Notes: generated from the letters alone by a model not told the origin. Shown: positions 1 through 8,802, counted from the first letter of the stretch. The stretch is 64,000 bases of DNA from Leifsonia xyli subsp. xyli str. CTCB07 (GCF_000007665.1 NC_006087.1:2170001-2234000); one strand, 5' to 3'. Program-made: numbers and translations.

Positions 1-2
1 CC

Positions 3-1220
3 GCCATCGGCATCTTCACCCGGTTGCTGACCGAGGGGGCCGCGAGCGTCGGCGACGACCCGGTCGCGGTGTTCGCGCAGACCGGCGTCGTCGGGACGCC
101 GGGAGAAGCCCTCTGCATGACGACGTTCGCCTACGTCAATCTGATCGAGGGCGCGTTCGCGACGGCGGCCGAATGGGCGGCACGCATGCCCCCTTCCGAT
201 CTGCTGATCGTGGGCCGCTTCCGGGGGTTCGTGGAGGCGCTCACGGCGCTCGTCGCCGGCGACGAGAACGTCGCCCTCCATCGCAGCCTCCGTGCGCTCC
301 ACCAGGCCCAGAGCGACCGCGATCACGGCGGCATCCTGCTGCACGCCTATGTCGCCGCCCTCTCGCTGCTCGGTCTGGCCCGCTGGAAGGAAGCCCTCGA
401 AGTCGTGGACAGCGCCCTCGCCTTCGGGCCGTCCGGCGCCTCGAACAACGGCCTCTACCGCGCACTGCTCTGGATCGGCTCCTTCATCAATCTCTGGCTC
501 GGCGAGGACAGGCTCGCGTCGTTCTTCGAAGCGGAGGCGGAGAACCTGAACGCCCCCGACGACGCTCTCCCGGGGATGCAGAAAGGCATCGGCACGGTCA
601 TCCGCCAGCTCATCGCGGGCGACCCGACCTCGGCGATGGAGACCATGCGCAACCTGGCGGAAAGGCTCAGCCAGCAGCGCAATCTCTTCGCCGCCCTCAT
701 AACCGTCCGGATCGGCCTGGCGATCTGGCCGGAACCCTCCAGCTTCGAGCTGTTCGGCGACCTCATGATGCGCGCGTACGGCACCGAGCCCCGCCGCCTG
801 CTCGCCCTGGCCAGCGCCTCATTCACCGACGCCGGAAAGCTCACCGCGCTCGCCCAGGATTTCGGCCAGAACGCCAACACCCCGCTCGCCATCCTCATCC
901 TCGCCGCTCGCGGCCGCCAAGAGCACGAGACCCCCTCCGACCTCACCGAGGCCATTCAGCTCGCGCTGACCACCCTCGAAGCGGATGCCGACATCCCTGT
1001 CGTCGCTACCCAGCCGGCCCTTCAGGACCGCTCCCAGCGCGTGGACTTGCTGACCGTGCGCGAGACCGAGATCGCCCTCCTCGCCCCGACCCACTCCAAC
1101 GCGGCGATCGCCTCCCGCCTGGGCCTGAGCGTCCGCACCGTGGAGAACCACATCCACAGCGCGCTCAAGAAGACCGGCACCACGAACCGGCAGGAGCTGT
1201 TCTCGGCGCTGCGACGGTAG
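3..1220 (+). CDS. LuxR-family regulator, C-terminal part (5' end outside window)
   Basis: The reading frame is open to the left edge, so only the last roughly 406 codons are visible. A TTG at 24 is not convincing as a start because coding continues upstream of it. The body is a helical, TPR-like sensory region. The last 60 residues form a LuxR-type helix-turn-helix, with LTVRETEIALLA then LGLSVRTVENHIHSALKKTG. It closely resembles the C-terminal half of the 836-residue regulator at 9736-12246; shared stretches include ALEVV..L.FGPSG. It is therefore probably the tail of a similar large ATPase regulator that binds DNA through its C-terminus. The target genes are unknown. HTH identity is certain; full architecture is inferred from the paralogue. 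Confidence 0.85.
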   Translation, partial: AIGIFTRLLTEGAASVGDDPVAVFAQTGVVGTPGEALCMTTFAYVNLIEGAFATAAEWAARMPPSDLLIVGRFRGFVEALTALVAGDENVALHRSLRALHQAQSDRDHGGILLHAYVAALSLLGLARWKEALEVVDSALAFGPSGASNNGLYRALLWIGSFINLWLGEDRLASFFEAEAENLNAPDDALPGMQKGIGTVIRQLIAGDPTSAMETMRNLAERLSQQRNLFAALITVRIGLAIWPEPSSFELFGDLMMRAYGTEPRRLLALASASFTDAGKLTALAQDFGQNANTPLAILILAARGRQEHETPSDLTEAIQLALTTLEADADIPVVATQPALQDRSQRVDLLTVRETEIALLAPTHSNAAIASRLGLSVRTVENHIHSALKKTGTTNRQELFSALRR

Positions 1221-1300
1221 CGCCCTGCGCTCTCCAGCGCGGAGCCCCGGTTTCGGCAGCCTGCTGCGGCTCAGTCCGTGTGGTTCGGTGGGTGCGCCTG

Positions 1301-1940
1301 TCAGCGCCCGCCGAGCGAGTGACGTCGAGTCATCATCGCTCCGACGACGAGCAGCGAGAGAGCGCCACAGCCACCCAGCGTCAGCGAGGTCGCCTCATCC
1401 GAGCCCGTGCGAGCCAAATCGCCAGCCGTCCCAGGAGGTTTCGCGGCGGGCGCCGCGACGGCCGCCGGAGCGGCTGGCGCCCGCGATCGTGATCGTGTCT
1501 TTTTCGATGGCGCTCTCATAGGGGTTCGACGCGATGACCGTGAACGTCGCCGTCCCCGGCGTCGTCGGGATGCCAGAGATCTTCCCGCTGGAGGCATCCA
1601 GCGACAACCCCGCAGTCAGAGCGCCAAACGTGACGGCGAAGACGATCGTTCCGAGCCCCTTCGCCGTCACCGTGAACGCGTACTCCACCCCGGCCGTCCC
1701 GCCCACCGGAGCGCCCGAGGTGAACACCAGTGTGGTCACGACCGCAGGCACACGGCCACCGGAGAGCCGGGCGTCCACCTGCGCTCCTCCGGTCACCGCC
1801 CGAACCACGAGGGGAGCGGACGAGGCCGCAACGGCCTCACCCGGTTCCGCAGCGATACCGATATGAGCCCCCACCAGCAGAGCAGCGGCGATGACAGCCG
1901 CTGTTCGCCGTGCCGCCGCTCCACCGCGAACAGACTTCTT
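1301..1940 (-). pseudogene. Frameshifted cell-wall-anchored protein with putative Ig-like domain
   Basis: Two minus-strand frames together make one recognisable surface protein. The first (about 1930 down to 1490) has a signal-peptide-like stretch RRTAAVIAAALLVGAHIG, then an Ig-like (He_PIG) domain with GLSLDASSGKISGIPTTPG and FTVIASNPYESA. After DTITIAG the coding continues in another frame: a Pro/Ala linker, the sorting motif LARTG followed by SDE, a hydrophobic helix (LGGCGALSLLVVGAM) and a basic tail, with stop at 1301. A single-base indel near 1470-1500 would restore the join. No clear ATG/GTG precedes the signal sequence, so the start may also be damaged. LARTG matches the LAxTG-type sortase signals of actinobacteria. 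Export and anchoring are inferred from family features. Confidence 0.75.
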
Positions 1941-2370
1941 CTCCCTCGCGAAACCGCAGAGTCCCTGCAGATCATCACAGCACCCCTCGCCAAGGATCGC
2001 AAAACCGACCCGTCGAACATGACAAACATTCTGGATAAAATAAGGATGGTATATAATAGCTCCGATCTGAATTCGCGATCAAGCGCCCCTCGCCACCGCG
2101 GTGGGAACCGATCTCGGCGCTGCGGCGGGAGATTCCAGCACTCGTCATCCACTTGTCGCCCACTCGTCATCGCCGCCGTCCGGCGGTCCCGGCACTCAGC
2201 CGTACACACAGGCGCCCCGGCAGAAGCCGGAACCCGCTCGCCCTCTCGGGAAGATGGGGGCGGGAAGCGCAAGCTCGATGACGGAAGGGGCCGTCTGTCG
2301 CCACATCGCCACTCCGGCGACGGTCGCTCGGAGAGTGATGGGGCGCAACGGCACAGTCTTGGGTTCTAGC
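1941..2370. other. Intergenic, no recognisable gene
   Basis: I see no convincing gene here. The part around 2020-2070 is markedly AT-rich for this genome (for example ataaaataaggatggtatat) and could hold a promoter, but I cannot assign a direction. The right side directly abuts the IS30-type element. Confidence 0.4.
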
Positions 2371-2383
2371 GGTTGTTGCAACA
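2371..2383 (+). repeat. IS30 left terminal inverted repeat
   Basis: GGTTGTTGCAACA; it pairs perfectly with 3833-3845 at the other end of the element. The inner part (TTGCAA) is itself palindromic. Confidence 0.8.
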
Positions 2384-2411
2384 TCTGGAGTTTCTAGGAG
2401 TTGCAAGGACC

Positions 2412-3826
2412 GTGTCCCGTTTAAGGCGCAGTGCGGGGAAGAGGAAGTACACCCAGGCGGAGCGTGAAGCCTTCTTCGTCATTTTCAAGGAGTCCAGGAG
2501 TACGACGATCGCGGCGAGGGAGCTAGGGTTCAACCCCGCGACGTGCGCGCAATGGGTTCGCAAGGCGGGCCTGGCTAGTCACGGCTACACCGGCGGCGGC
2601 ATGAGCGCGCACCCATGCAAGGACGAGTACCTGGAGCTGCGGAGCAGCGGGCTCTCGCGCCGCGAAGCGGTGGGACGAGTCGGAATCAGCCCGAACACGG
2701 GATACCTCTGGGACAGTCGAACGGGCGACGCATTTATCCAGATGGTCGCGTGGTCGATTACAAAGACAGGGTGCCTGTCGTTGTTGATCCTGTTCAGCGG
2801 GCGTCGATGCGTTCGCTCGAAGCCGCACTCCACCCACGATTCCTCTCCCTGCAGGAGCGTGAGCTGATCCGGGACCTGACCAGGGCCGGCCTTTCGTTGT
2901 GTCGGGTCGCGGCCAAGCTTGGTCGCTCGGTGTCGACGATCAGTCGAGAGATTCGCCGGAATCAGCTTCCTGGAGAGGGCGGCTACCATCCATACGTGGC
3001 GCATCGGAAAGCGGCCAGCCGCCGACCGCGACCGAAAGCCACGAGGCTGGTCCGCAATCCGCAGCTGCGCAGTTACGTTCAACGGAAGCTGACGCTACGT
3101 TGGTCGCCGGAGCAGATCAGCCGGTCGCTGATCCGCGAGTTCCCCGGCGATGCGGAGATGCGCGTGGCGCACGAGACGATCTATCAAGCCTTCTACGTGC
3201 AGGGCCGTGGACAACTCCGCCGCGAGCTCACGATGGTGCTGCGGACCGGCCGGGCCAAGCGGAAACCGCATCGTTCTGGCGCCGCTCGCAGACATCGTTT
3301 CGCGGATCCGATGGTAATGATCTCCGACCGTCCCGCCGAAATCGAGGACCGCGCCGTTCCCGGACATTGGGAAGGCGACCTCATCATCGGCGGACACCGC
3401 AACAGCGCCATCGGCACCCTCGTGGAACGCTCCACCCGGTTCGTGATGCTGATCCATCTCCCCATCGATCGCACCGCAGAATCCGTCCGGGACGGACTGA
3501 TCAGCGCCGTCAAGACACTCCCACGCGAACTCCGTCGCTCGATCACCTGGGACCAGGGCTCGGAAATGGCAGCTCACAAGTCGTTCACGATAGCCACCGA
3601 CATCCCGGTCTACTTCTGCGACCCCGCGAGTCCCTGGCAACGCGGCAGCAACGAGAACACCAACGGACTCCTTCGCCAATACTTCCCCAAGGGAAAGGGA
3701 ACAGACCTCGCCCGATTCACCGCAACCGACCTGACGAACGTCGCCCACGAGCTCAACACCCGCCCACGCAAAACGCTCGGCTGGGAAACCCCAGCCGAAC
3801 GCCTCGCTAAACTACTCGCCAGCTAA
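2412..3826 (+). pseudogene. IS30-family transposase, interrupted by a -1 frame change
   Basis: The N-terminal part (from GTG 2412, preceded by AAGGA) has the two helix-turn-helix regions typical of IS30 transposases, through SPNTGYLWD. The same protein then continues in the -1 frame from about 2714 as QSNGRRIYPDGRV, through a second HTH (SVSTISREIRRN) and the DDE domain. Catalytic positions appear as GHWEGDLI (first D), ITWDQGSEM (second D) and the NENTNGLLRQYFPKG block carrying the E. Adding one C at gaC|Cag would join the frames cleanly and restore WDQSNG. There is no obvious slippery heptamer, so a one-base deletion is the simpler reading, although programmed frameshifting is used by other IS families. 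The downstream frame alone, started internally, would lack the N-terminal DNA-binding helix. Confidence 0.85.
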
Positions 3827-3832
3827 TCGTCG

Positions 3833-3845
3833 TGTTGCAACAACC
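3833..3845 (-). repeat. IS30 right terminal inverted repeat
   Basis: This is the reverse complement of 2371-2383. It begins 6 nt after the transposase stop codon. Confidence 0.8.
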
Positions 3846-3923
3846 ACTGGAATCCGCCAGTGACGTTCGCCCTCTTCACCCGGATCGGGACCGCCGACTG
3901 AATCCTTCAGAAAGGTTCTCCGA

Positions 3924-4889
3924 ATGAAAATCCTCACCACGATCGCAGCGCTCCTCCTGGCAGGGACCCTGGTCGTCACAACACCGGCCGCCTCCCCGGC
4001 GGCCCCGCTCAGCCGCACCTCCACCGGCGCGTCAGCACCGTCCACCGGACCGCTGCCGTCGGGGAACGGCCAGCTGGTCGTCGTGCGCGAACTTCGGGTC
4101 CCGGTCGCCTGGCGCGAATCGCAGACCGATCTCTACGGCACTGTCACCCTCAGCAACGGCAAAGGGCCACGGCAGACCTCCACCGCTTTCAGCAGGAGCC
4201 GTTACGACCCCGTCGCCGTCGACGACCAGGCGCGCACAGCCCTTGCCCCGAACGCGCTGACCGGCAGCCGCGTGAAGATATCGATCGACCTCTGGGACCA
4301 TTTTCCGCTCATCCCTCTTCCCGTCGTCCCCATGCCCGACGCGCCTCAGGCGAGGGGGATCATCGACACGACCAACGATCTGGCCGGGGTGTACACGAAG
4401 ACGATCTACGGCGCAGGCGATCGCAAGGTGATCATCACCTACAGCGTCCAGAACGAGTGGCAAGCCTGGGCGGTCACCGCGATCAGACTGGACAACACCG
4501 ACTACAGCGAACCCGCTGACGTCTACGGTCACTTTGCCGTCTGCACCGATATGCCCGGCCTGCTCGACTGCGTGAGAAGAGAAAGGTTGCCGTACACGAT
4601 CTTCGACCGGAGCCGGAGCAACTACAAAGAGGTCTACAAAGGCTCGAACATCTACGAAAGCTCGGATCCCGTCTATGTCTACTCGTGGATCGAGGGCAGC
4701 CGGAGTTCGATGCGGACGACCGGATACCTCTACGACTCGCGGTTCTGGCGACGGGACGGCACAATCCTGTCCCTGCCGGAGGCCGTCGCCAGCGCAGGGA
4801 AGGGAGAGTCTCAATACACTGTTCCCTCCAGCGGCCCGAATGGGGGAGTCACCGTCTTCCTATACACCAAAACGGGCAGCGCCTACTAA
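3924..4889 (+). CDS. Secreted protein of unknown function (paralogue of the 21.0-21.9 kb gene)
   Basis: The 321-residue product starts with a clear Sec signal peptide (MKILTTIAALLLAGTLVVTT, likely cleaved after ASPAA), with AAAGG 11 nt upstream of the ATG. The mature part is rich in aromatic and beta-type sequence with no domain I can name. Conserved blocks shared with the broken gene at 21017-21948 are LVVVR.L.VP, SQTDLYG..TL.NG, V.I.*DLWDH style segments, a VYTKTI-like block, DVYG.F.VC and DPVYVYS. Two Cys (in FAVCTD and LLDC) could form a disulphide after export. Its stop codon overlaps the stop of convergent mgtC by 4 nt. It lies just downstream of the IS30 element, so its native promoter may have been displaced. 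Confidence 0.8.
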   Translation: MKILTTIAALLLAGTLVVTTPAASPAAPLSRTSTGASAPSTGPLPSGNGQLVVVRELRVPVAWRESQTDLYGTVTLSNGKGPRQTSTAFSRSRYDPVAVDDQARTALAPNALTGSRVKISIDLWDHFPLIPLPVVPMPDAPQARGIIDTTNDLAGVYTKTIYGAGDRKVIITYSVQNEWQAWAVTAIRLDNTDYSEPADVYGHFAVCTDMPGLLDCVRRERLPYTIFDRSRSNYKEVYKGSNIYESSDPVYVYSWIEGSRSSMRTTGYLYDSRFWRRDGTILSLPEAVASAGKGESQYTVPSSGPNGGVTVFLYTKTGSAY

Positions 4890-5602
4890 TCGGCCACCAC
4901 CGCCTCCGAGGCAGTCCAGCGCACAGCGGTGACCGCCTCGGAGACGACCACGGCGGCGAGCGCGTCCTCGATCTCGTGATCGTCGCGCTCGTCGCTGTGG
5001 ACCGCGGCCGTGATCAGCACAGCCCCATCGGGCTCGTCCGTCGCCGTGATCGAGCGCACGACGAACCCCGGCCGATGCACCGCCTCGAAGACCAGCGCCC
5101 GCACCTCCACTTCCGCGTCCACCCGGCAGCGGACCTCGAACACATAGTCCGTCTCCAAGGTCTCCTTGCCACTGCTCCCGGCCCGCCGGTCGAGGAGCCG
5201 TCCGAGCGGGCGCAGCAGCGTGTTCGCGAGCATCACAATCAGCGTCCCACCGGCCGCGACCGCGAGGAGGCCGCCGCCAGCGAGAGCGCCGATCGCGGCG
5301 GACGTCCACAGAGTCGCCGCCGTGTTGAGGCCGGAGACAGATGCGCCCTGCTTCATGATGACGCCCGCTCCGAGGAAGCCGATGCCCGAGACGACCTGGG
5401 CCGCCACCCGGGTCGGGTCGGCGTCCGGACCGTGGAAGCTGTAGGCCCCCATCACGACGAACAGAGCGGCGCCCAAGCTCACGAGCGCGTTGGTGCGCAC
5501 GCCGGCTGTGCGGGCGCGCCACTGGCGTTCGAAGCCGATGAGAGCGCCGCAGCCGACCGCGAGAAGCACTCTCAGGGCGATGTCAGCGGTGAGCGTCGAC
5601 AT
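4886..5602 (-). CDS. mgtC: MgtC/SapB family membrane protein
   Basis: The 238-residue protein has four or more N-terminal hydrophobic helices containing the family signature: GALIGFERQWRAR.AGVRTNALV, then GIGFLGAGVIMK and SVSGLNTAATLW.SAAIG. A soluble C-terminal domain of about 90 residues, ACT-like in MgtC proteins, follows. MgtC proteins are known to support growth in low Mg2+ and in host tissue, often by modulating the F-ATPase or phosphate uptake rather than transporting Mg2+. The start ATG has a strong AGGAGGAG ribosome site. It begins 9 nt after the mgtA stop and so is co-transcribed under the same M-box leader. A role under Mg2+ limitation is inferred from that context. Confidence 0.93.
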   Translation of the reverse strand: MSTLTADIALRVLLAVGCGALIGFERQWRARTAGVRTNALVSLGAALFVVMGAYSFHGPDADPTRVAAQVVSGIGFLGAGVIMKQGASVSGLNTAATLWTSAAIGALAGGGLLAVAAGGTLIVMLANTLLRPLGRLLDRRAGSSGKETLETDYVFEVRCRVDAEVEVRALVFEAVHRPGFVVRSITATDEPDGAVLITAAVHSDERDDHEIEDALAAVVVSEAVTAVRWTASEAVVAD

Positions 5603-5611
5603 CCTCTCCTC

Positions 5612-8335
5612 CTAGATCCAGGTGCCGTACCGGCGGATGAACACCCTCTTCAGCACCTCCGTGAGCGCACAATATGCCACCAGCGTCGCGATCAGCCAGG
5701 GAAAGTACATCCACGGCAACGACACCAGGCCCAGCTGGTGGCCCCAGCCGCTGAACGGGAGCACCAAGCCGAATACGCACACGGCTCCCGTCGCCAGCGC
5801 GACCGGCAGGCTCGCCCGGGAGCGGACGAAGGGCAGGTGCTTCGTCCGCAGCATGTGGACGATGAGAGTCTGCGAGATGATCGACTCGATGAACCAGCCC
5901 GACTGGAACAGGGCCGCGTGGGCCGGGCTGTTCGCCTGGAAGACGAACCACATGAGCGCATAGGTCGTGATGTCGAAGATCGAGGAGATCGGCCCGATGC
6001 GGATCATGAAGGCGGACAGGCTCTTCGACTCCCACGCGCGCGGCTTCTTCAGCTCGTCTTTGTCGACGTTGTCCCACGGCAGGGTGAGCATCGAGAGGTC
6101 GTAGGTGAGGTTCTGCACAAGGACGACGACGGGGATCATCGGGATGAACGGGAGCAGCGCGCTCGCGACGAGCACCGAGAACATGTTGCCGAAGTTCGAG
6201 GACGCGGTCATCTTGATGTACTTCATCGCGTTCACGAAGGTGCGCCGGCCCTCGATCACACCGCCTTCAAGCACCGTGAGGTCCTTCTCGAGCAGGATGA
6301 TGTCCGCCGACTCCTTGGCGATGTCCACCGCCGTGTCGACCGAGATCCCCACATCCGCGGCACGCATTGCGGCGGTGTCGTTGATACCGTCGCCGAGGTA
6401 GCCGACGGTGTGGCCGTGTGCGCGCATCGCCTCCACGATCCTGGCCTTCTGAGCGGGTGCGACCTTCGCGAAGACACTGGTCTCCTCGGCCAGCTGGCCG
6501 AGCTCCTCGATCGTCAGCTCATCCGTCTCCGGGCCGAGCACGATCGTGCGGGGGTCGATGCCGACTTTGGCGCAGACAGCGGCTGCGACCAGCAGGTTGT
6601 CGCCGGTGATCACTTTCACCTCCGTGCCGTGCTTCCGCAGGCTGGCGATCGCAGCTCCCGCACTGGCCTTCGGCGGGTCGAGGAAGGCCAGGAAACCGAG
6701 GAGGGTCAGCTCCGCCTCGTCGTCGCGGGAGTACTCGCCACGGTCGCCGCCGTCGAACTCGCGCACAGCGACCGCGAGCACCCGCAACCCTTGCTCATTG
6801 CGCTCGGCGACGAGCTGGTCGATCTCGGCCAGCCGGCCCGGGGAGAGCTCCACGTCCATTCCGCTGACCCGCTCGGAGACGCACGCTGCCAGCATTTCCT
6901 CGGTGGCGCCCTTCGCGATTAGAACGTGTGCGTCTCCGCGATCCACCACAACCGACATGCGCCTCCGGTCGAAGTCGAACGGCACCTCGTCGACGAAGGT
7001 CCACTCACGCCGGATGCGGTCGAGCTCGTCCGGACCGGCTGCGGCCACGACCGCATCGTCCAGGAGGTTGCGCAGACCGGTCTGGAACAGAGAGTTCGCG
7101 GCGGCGTAGCCCAGCGTCGTCTCGCTGGTGCGGCCCGCCGTGTTGAGGTGCTGTTCGAGCACGATCCGGTCCTCGGTGAGCGTGCCTGTCTTGTCCGTCG
7201 CCAGGATGTCGATGGCTCCGAGGTTCTGGATGGAGTTGAGCCGCTTGACGATCACCTTGCGCTTGGCCATGAACTGCGCGCCTTTGGCCAGGTTCGCCGT
7301 GACGATCAGGGGAAGCATCTCCGGCGTGAGGCCGACGGCCGTGGTCACCCCGAACAGGAAAGCGCTGGTCCAGTCCTTGGTGAGTCCATTGATGACGAAC
7401 ACCGTCGGCACCATGACCAGCATGAACCGGATGAGCGTGACCGTGACCCGGCGGATGCCGGTGTCGAAGGCGGTCTCGGGGCGGGCGCCGACGACCGCAG
7501 AGGAGAGGCTGCCGAACGATGTGGACCGGCCCGTGCCGATCACGACGCCCGTCCCCGATCCGGAGATCACGGAGGTTCCCATGAACCCCAGGTTCGGGGC
7601 GTCCAGCAGGTTCGCCTCGGTGACGCCGTCCACCGGGTCCGCGGACTTCTCCGCGGGCAGGGACTCGCCGGTGAGCATGGACTGGTTCACCTGGAGGTCC
7701 TTCGCTCGCACGATGCGCAGATCGGCCGGGACCATATCGCCGGCGGCCAGATGCACGATGTCACCGCGCACCACGTCCTCCACCGGGATTTCGCCTGTCA
7801 CCGGCGTGCCGTGGGAGATCCGGGTGACGGCGGTGGTCGTGCGGACCAGCGCCCGCAGCTTCTCCGCGGCGCGCGTGGAGCGGTACTCCTGCCAGAACCG
7901 CAGCGTCACGCTGACGAGCACCATGATGCTCAGCGTGACGACGCCGGTGTAGTCGGGCCCGTCGGCGGGGTCGGCGAGCACCACATCGGTGAACACCATC
8001 ACGACCGCCAGGAACAGCAGAATGAGGATGAACGGATTCGCGAACGTGGCGAGGAACTGCACGATCGCCGGTGCGGGCTTGCCGTGGTCCACGGCGTTGT
8101 CGCCGAACCGGGAGCGGCGGCTGCGCACCGCCTCCGGGGTGAGGCCGTTCAGACCGGTGTCGAACGACCGGATCGTGGCCTCTGCAGGGAGCCGTGCGGA
8201 CTCCACCAGAACGCGCTGCTGCCCGGCGGGCAGCGAGCCGCGGCGGGTCTGCTGGCGAACGGTTTTCGGAGTGTCGCGACCGTCGGGCACGGCGGGGTTC
8301 AGGATGTCGAGATCAGTGCGGAAGAAGGGGCGCAT
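5612..8335 (-). CDS. mgtA: Mg2+-importing P-type ATPase
   Basis: The 907-residue P3B-type ATPase imports Mg2+ across the plasma membrane at the expense of ATP. Visible features in order are an N-terminal cytoplasmic tail, the TGES actuator loop (NQSMLTGESLPAEK), the P3B membrane signature VGLTPEMLP, the phosphorylation motif DKTGTLT with its catalytic Asp near residue 385, the hinge GDGINDTAAMRAADVGIS, and about six C-terminal membrane helices with VQNLTYDLSM. Length matches the family. The start codon at 8335 follows GGAG at the expected spacing. The 5' leader carries an M-box, a small ORF and a C-rich segment, so expression should rise when Mg2+ falls. All key motifs are intact, in contrast to many neighbouring genes. 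Confidence 0.97.
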   Translation of the reverse strand: MRPFFRTDLDILNPAVPDGRDTPKTVRQQTRRGSLPAGQQRVLVESARLPAEATIRSFDTGLNGLTPEAVRSRRSRFGDNAVDHGKPAPAIVQFLATFANPFILILLFLAVVMVFTDVVLADPADGPDYTGVVTLSIMVLVSVTLRFWQEYRSTRAAEKLRALVRTTTAVTRISHGTPVTGEIPVEDVVRGDIVHLAAGDMVPADLRIVRAKDLQVNQSMLTGESLPAEKSADPVDGVTEANLLDAPNLGFMGTSVISGSGTGVVIGTGRSTSFGSLSSAVVGARPETAFDTGIRRVTVTLIRFMLVMVPTVFVINGLTKDWTSAFLFGVTTAVGLTPEMLPLIVTANLAKGAQFMAKRKVIVKRLNSIQNLGAIDILATDKTGTLTEDRIVLEQHLNTAGRTSETTLGYAAANSLFQTGLRNLLDDAVVAAAGPDELDRIRREWTFVDEVPFDFDRRRMSVVVDRGDAHVLIAKGATEEMLAACVSERVSGMDVELSPGRLAEIDQLVAERNEQGLRVLAVAVREFDGGDRGEYSRDDEAELTLLGFLAFLDPPKASAGAAIASLRKHGTEVKVITGDNLLVAAAVCAKVGIDPRTIVLGPETDELTIEELGQLAEETSVFAKVAPAQKARIVEAMRAHGHTVGYLGDGINDTAAMRAADVGISVDTAVDIAKESADIILLEKDLTVLEGGVIEGRRTFVNAMKYIKMTASSNFGNMFSVLVASALLPFIPMIPVVVLVQNLTYDLSMLTLPWDNVDKDELKKPRAWESKSLSAFMIRIGPISSIFDITTYALMWFVFQANSPAHAALFQSGWFIESIISQTLIVHMLRTKHLPFVRSRASLPVALATGAVCVFGLVLPFSGWGHQLGLVSLPWMYFPWLIATLVAYCALTEVLKRVFIRRYGTWI

Positions 8336-8408
8336 GAGAGGTGTCTCCTCGGATTTCGGACGCGACGAAACACCGGTCGCCAGGGAACGGCCGGGCAGGT
8401 TCGCGCAT

Positions 8409-8444
8409 CAGCGCTGGGGGTGGGATGGGTGGGGGGAGCCCGCG
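8409..8444 (-). promoter_or_regulatory. C-rich, G-poor leader segment (possible Rho loading site)
   Basis: On the transcribed strand the RNA reads GGGCUCCCCCCACCCAUCC then CACCCCCAGCG, a strongly C-over-G segment directly after the leader ORF stop. Such bubbles are typical of Rho utilisation sites, and Salmonella mgtA and corA leaders use Rho-dependent termination. No intrinsic terminator with a U-tract is visible between the M-box and mgtA, which makes a Rho mechanism more plausible. This is inference from composition and context only. Confidence 0.4.
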
Positions 8445-8454
8445 GAGACGACGC

Positions 8455-8529
8455 TCAGGACGAAGGTCGGGGAGACCGTGCCAGAGCGGCACCGCGAGCA
8501 CGGGGAGATCGACTGTCGTCGTCGCTCAT
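8455..8529 (-). CDS. 24-codon leader peptide upstream of mgtA
   Basis: A short ORF lies between the M-box and mgtA. Its ATG at 8529 follows an excellent ribosome site, AAAAGGAGGTGACCCG, the strongest in this locus. The peptide starts MSDDDSRSPRARG and ends RSPRPSS: an acidic run immediately after the start, then Arg/Pro-rich sequence. Its stop is about 120 nt before mgtA. In enterobacteria the mgtL leader ORF upstream of mgtA contains acidic/proline codons that destabilise translating ribosomes at low Mg2+ and change transcription into mgtA. The composition and position here suggest an analogous role, but the sequences are not homologous and the function is an inference. Confidence 0.6.
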   Translation of the reverse strand: MSDDDSRSPRARGAALARSPRPSS

Positions 8530-8598
8530 CGGGTCACCTCCTTTTCGGCCGGACGCATCTCGCAGGCGGGAGCCTGACATCGCATGCATCATGGATCG

Positions 8599-8763
8599 GC
8601 ACTTCCACGTAAGAGTTTCGGCACTGCGCGACGTGTCCCGCCGGGCGGGAAGCCACCTGGGGTCACCCCTTAGGCCGGGGAGACCTGTCCTGATCTTGGG
8701 CATCTCTCGACGTCGTCAGATCAGTGGCCTGTGTTCACGCAGGAGCCTCACCTAACGAAGTGC
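8599..8763 (-). ncRNA. M-box (ykoK) magnesium riboswitch
   Basis: The minus strand carries the conserved M-box elements in order: CUUCGUUAGGUGAGGCUCCU at the 5' side, the internal block ACGUCGAGAGAUGCC, and GUGCCGAAACUCUUACG at the 3' side. The outer P1 helix can be read directly as GCACUUC (8763-8757) pairing with GAAGUGC (8605-8599). M-box RNAs bind several Mg2+ ions and turn off downstream Mg2+ transporter genes when Mg2+ is plentiful. Here the genes are mgtA and mgtC, exactly the expected regulon. The expression platform is not an obvious intrinsic terminator; see the downstream leader ORF and C-rich segment. Confidence 0.95.
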
Positions 8764-8786
8764 TCTGCTCGATCACGCTAACACGC

Positions 8787-8802
8787 CTTCTCCGCGGAGA
8801 AG
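8787..8802. promoter_or_regulatory. 16-bp perfect palindrome upstream of the M-box
   Basis: CTTCTCCGCGGAGAAG reads identically on both strands and lies about 24 bp upstream of the 5' end of the riboswitch, where the mgtA promoter should be. It could be an operator for a dimeric repressor or part of a hairpin. No specific binding protein can be named. Confidence 0.4.

Larger units (their letters stand above)
2371..3845 (+). mobile_element. IS30-family insertion sequence
   Basis: The element is bounded by 13-bp perfect terminal inverted repeats, GGTTGTTGCAACA at 2371-2383 and its complement at 3833-3845. It carries one transposase gene filling almost the whole length. The size (about 1.48 kb) is somewhat longer than a typical IS30 element. 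I could not identify a target duplication; IS30 elements usually make only 2-3 bp, which are hard to see. The transposase reading frame is interrupted, so this copy may be inactive unless frameshifting occurs. Confidence 0.85.

Noticed and set aside
4685..6922. Long plus-strand open frame (745 codons) across mgtC and mgtA
   Set aside because: It is antisense to two genes with full motif support; its composition is His/Arg/Asp-rich with no domain, as expected for the complement of high-GC coding DNA.
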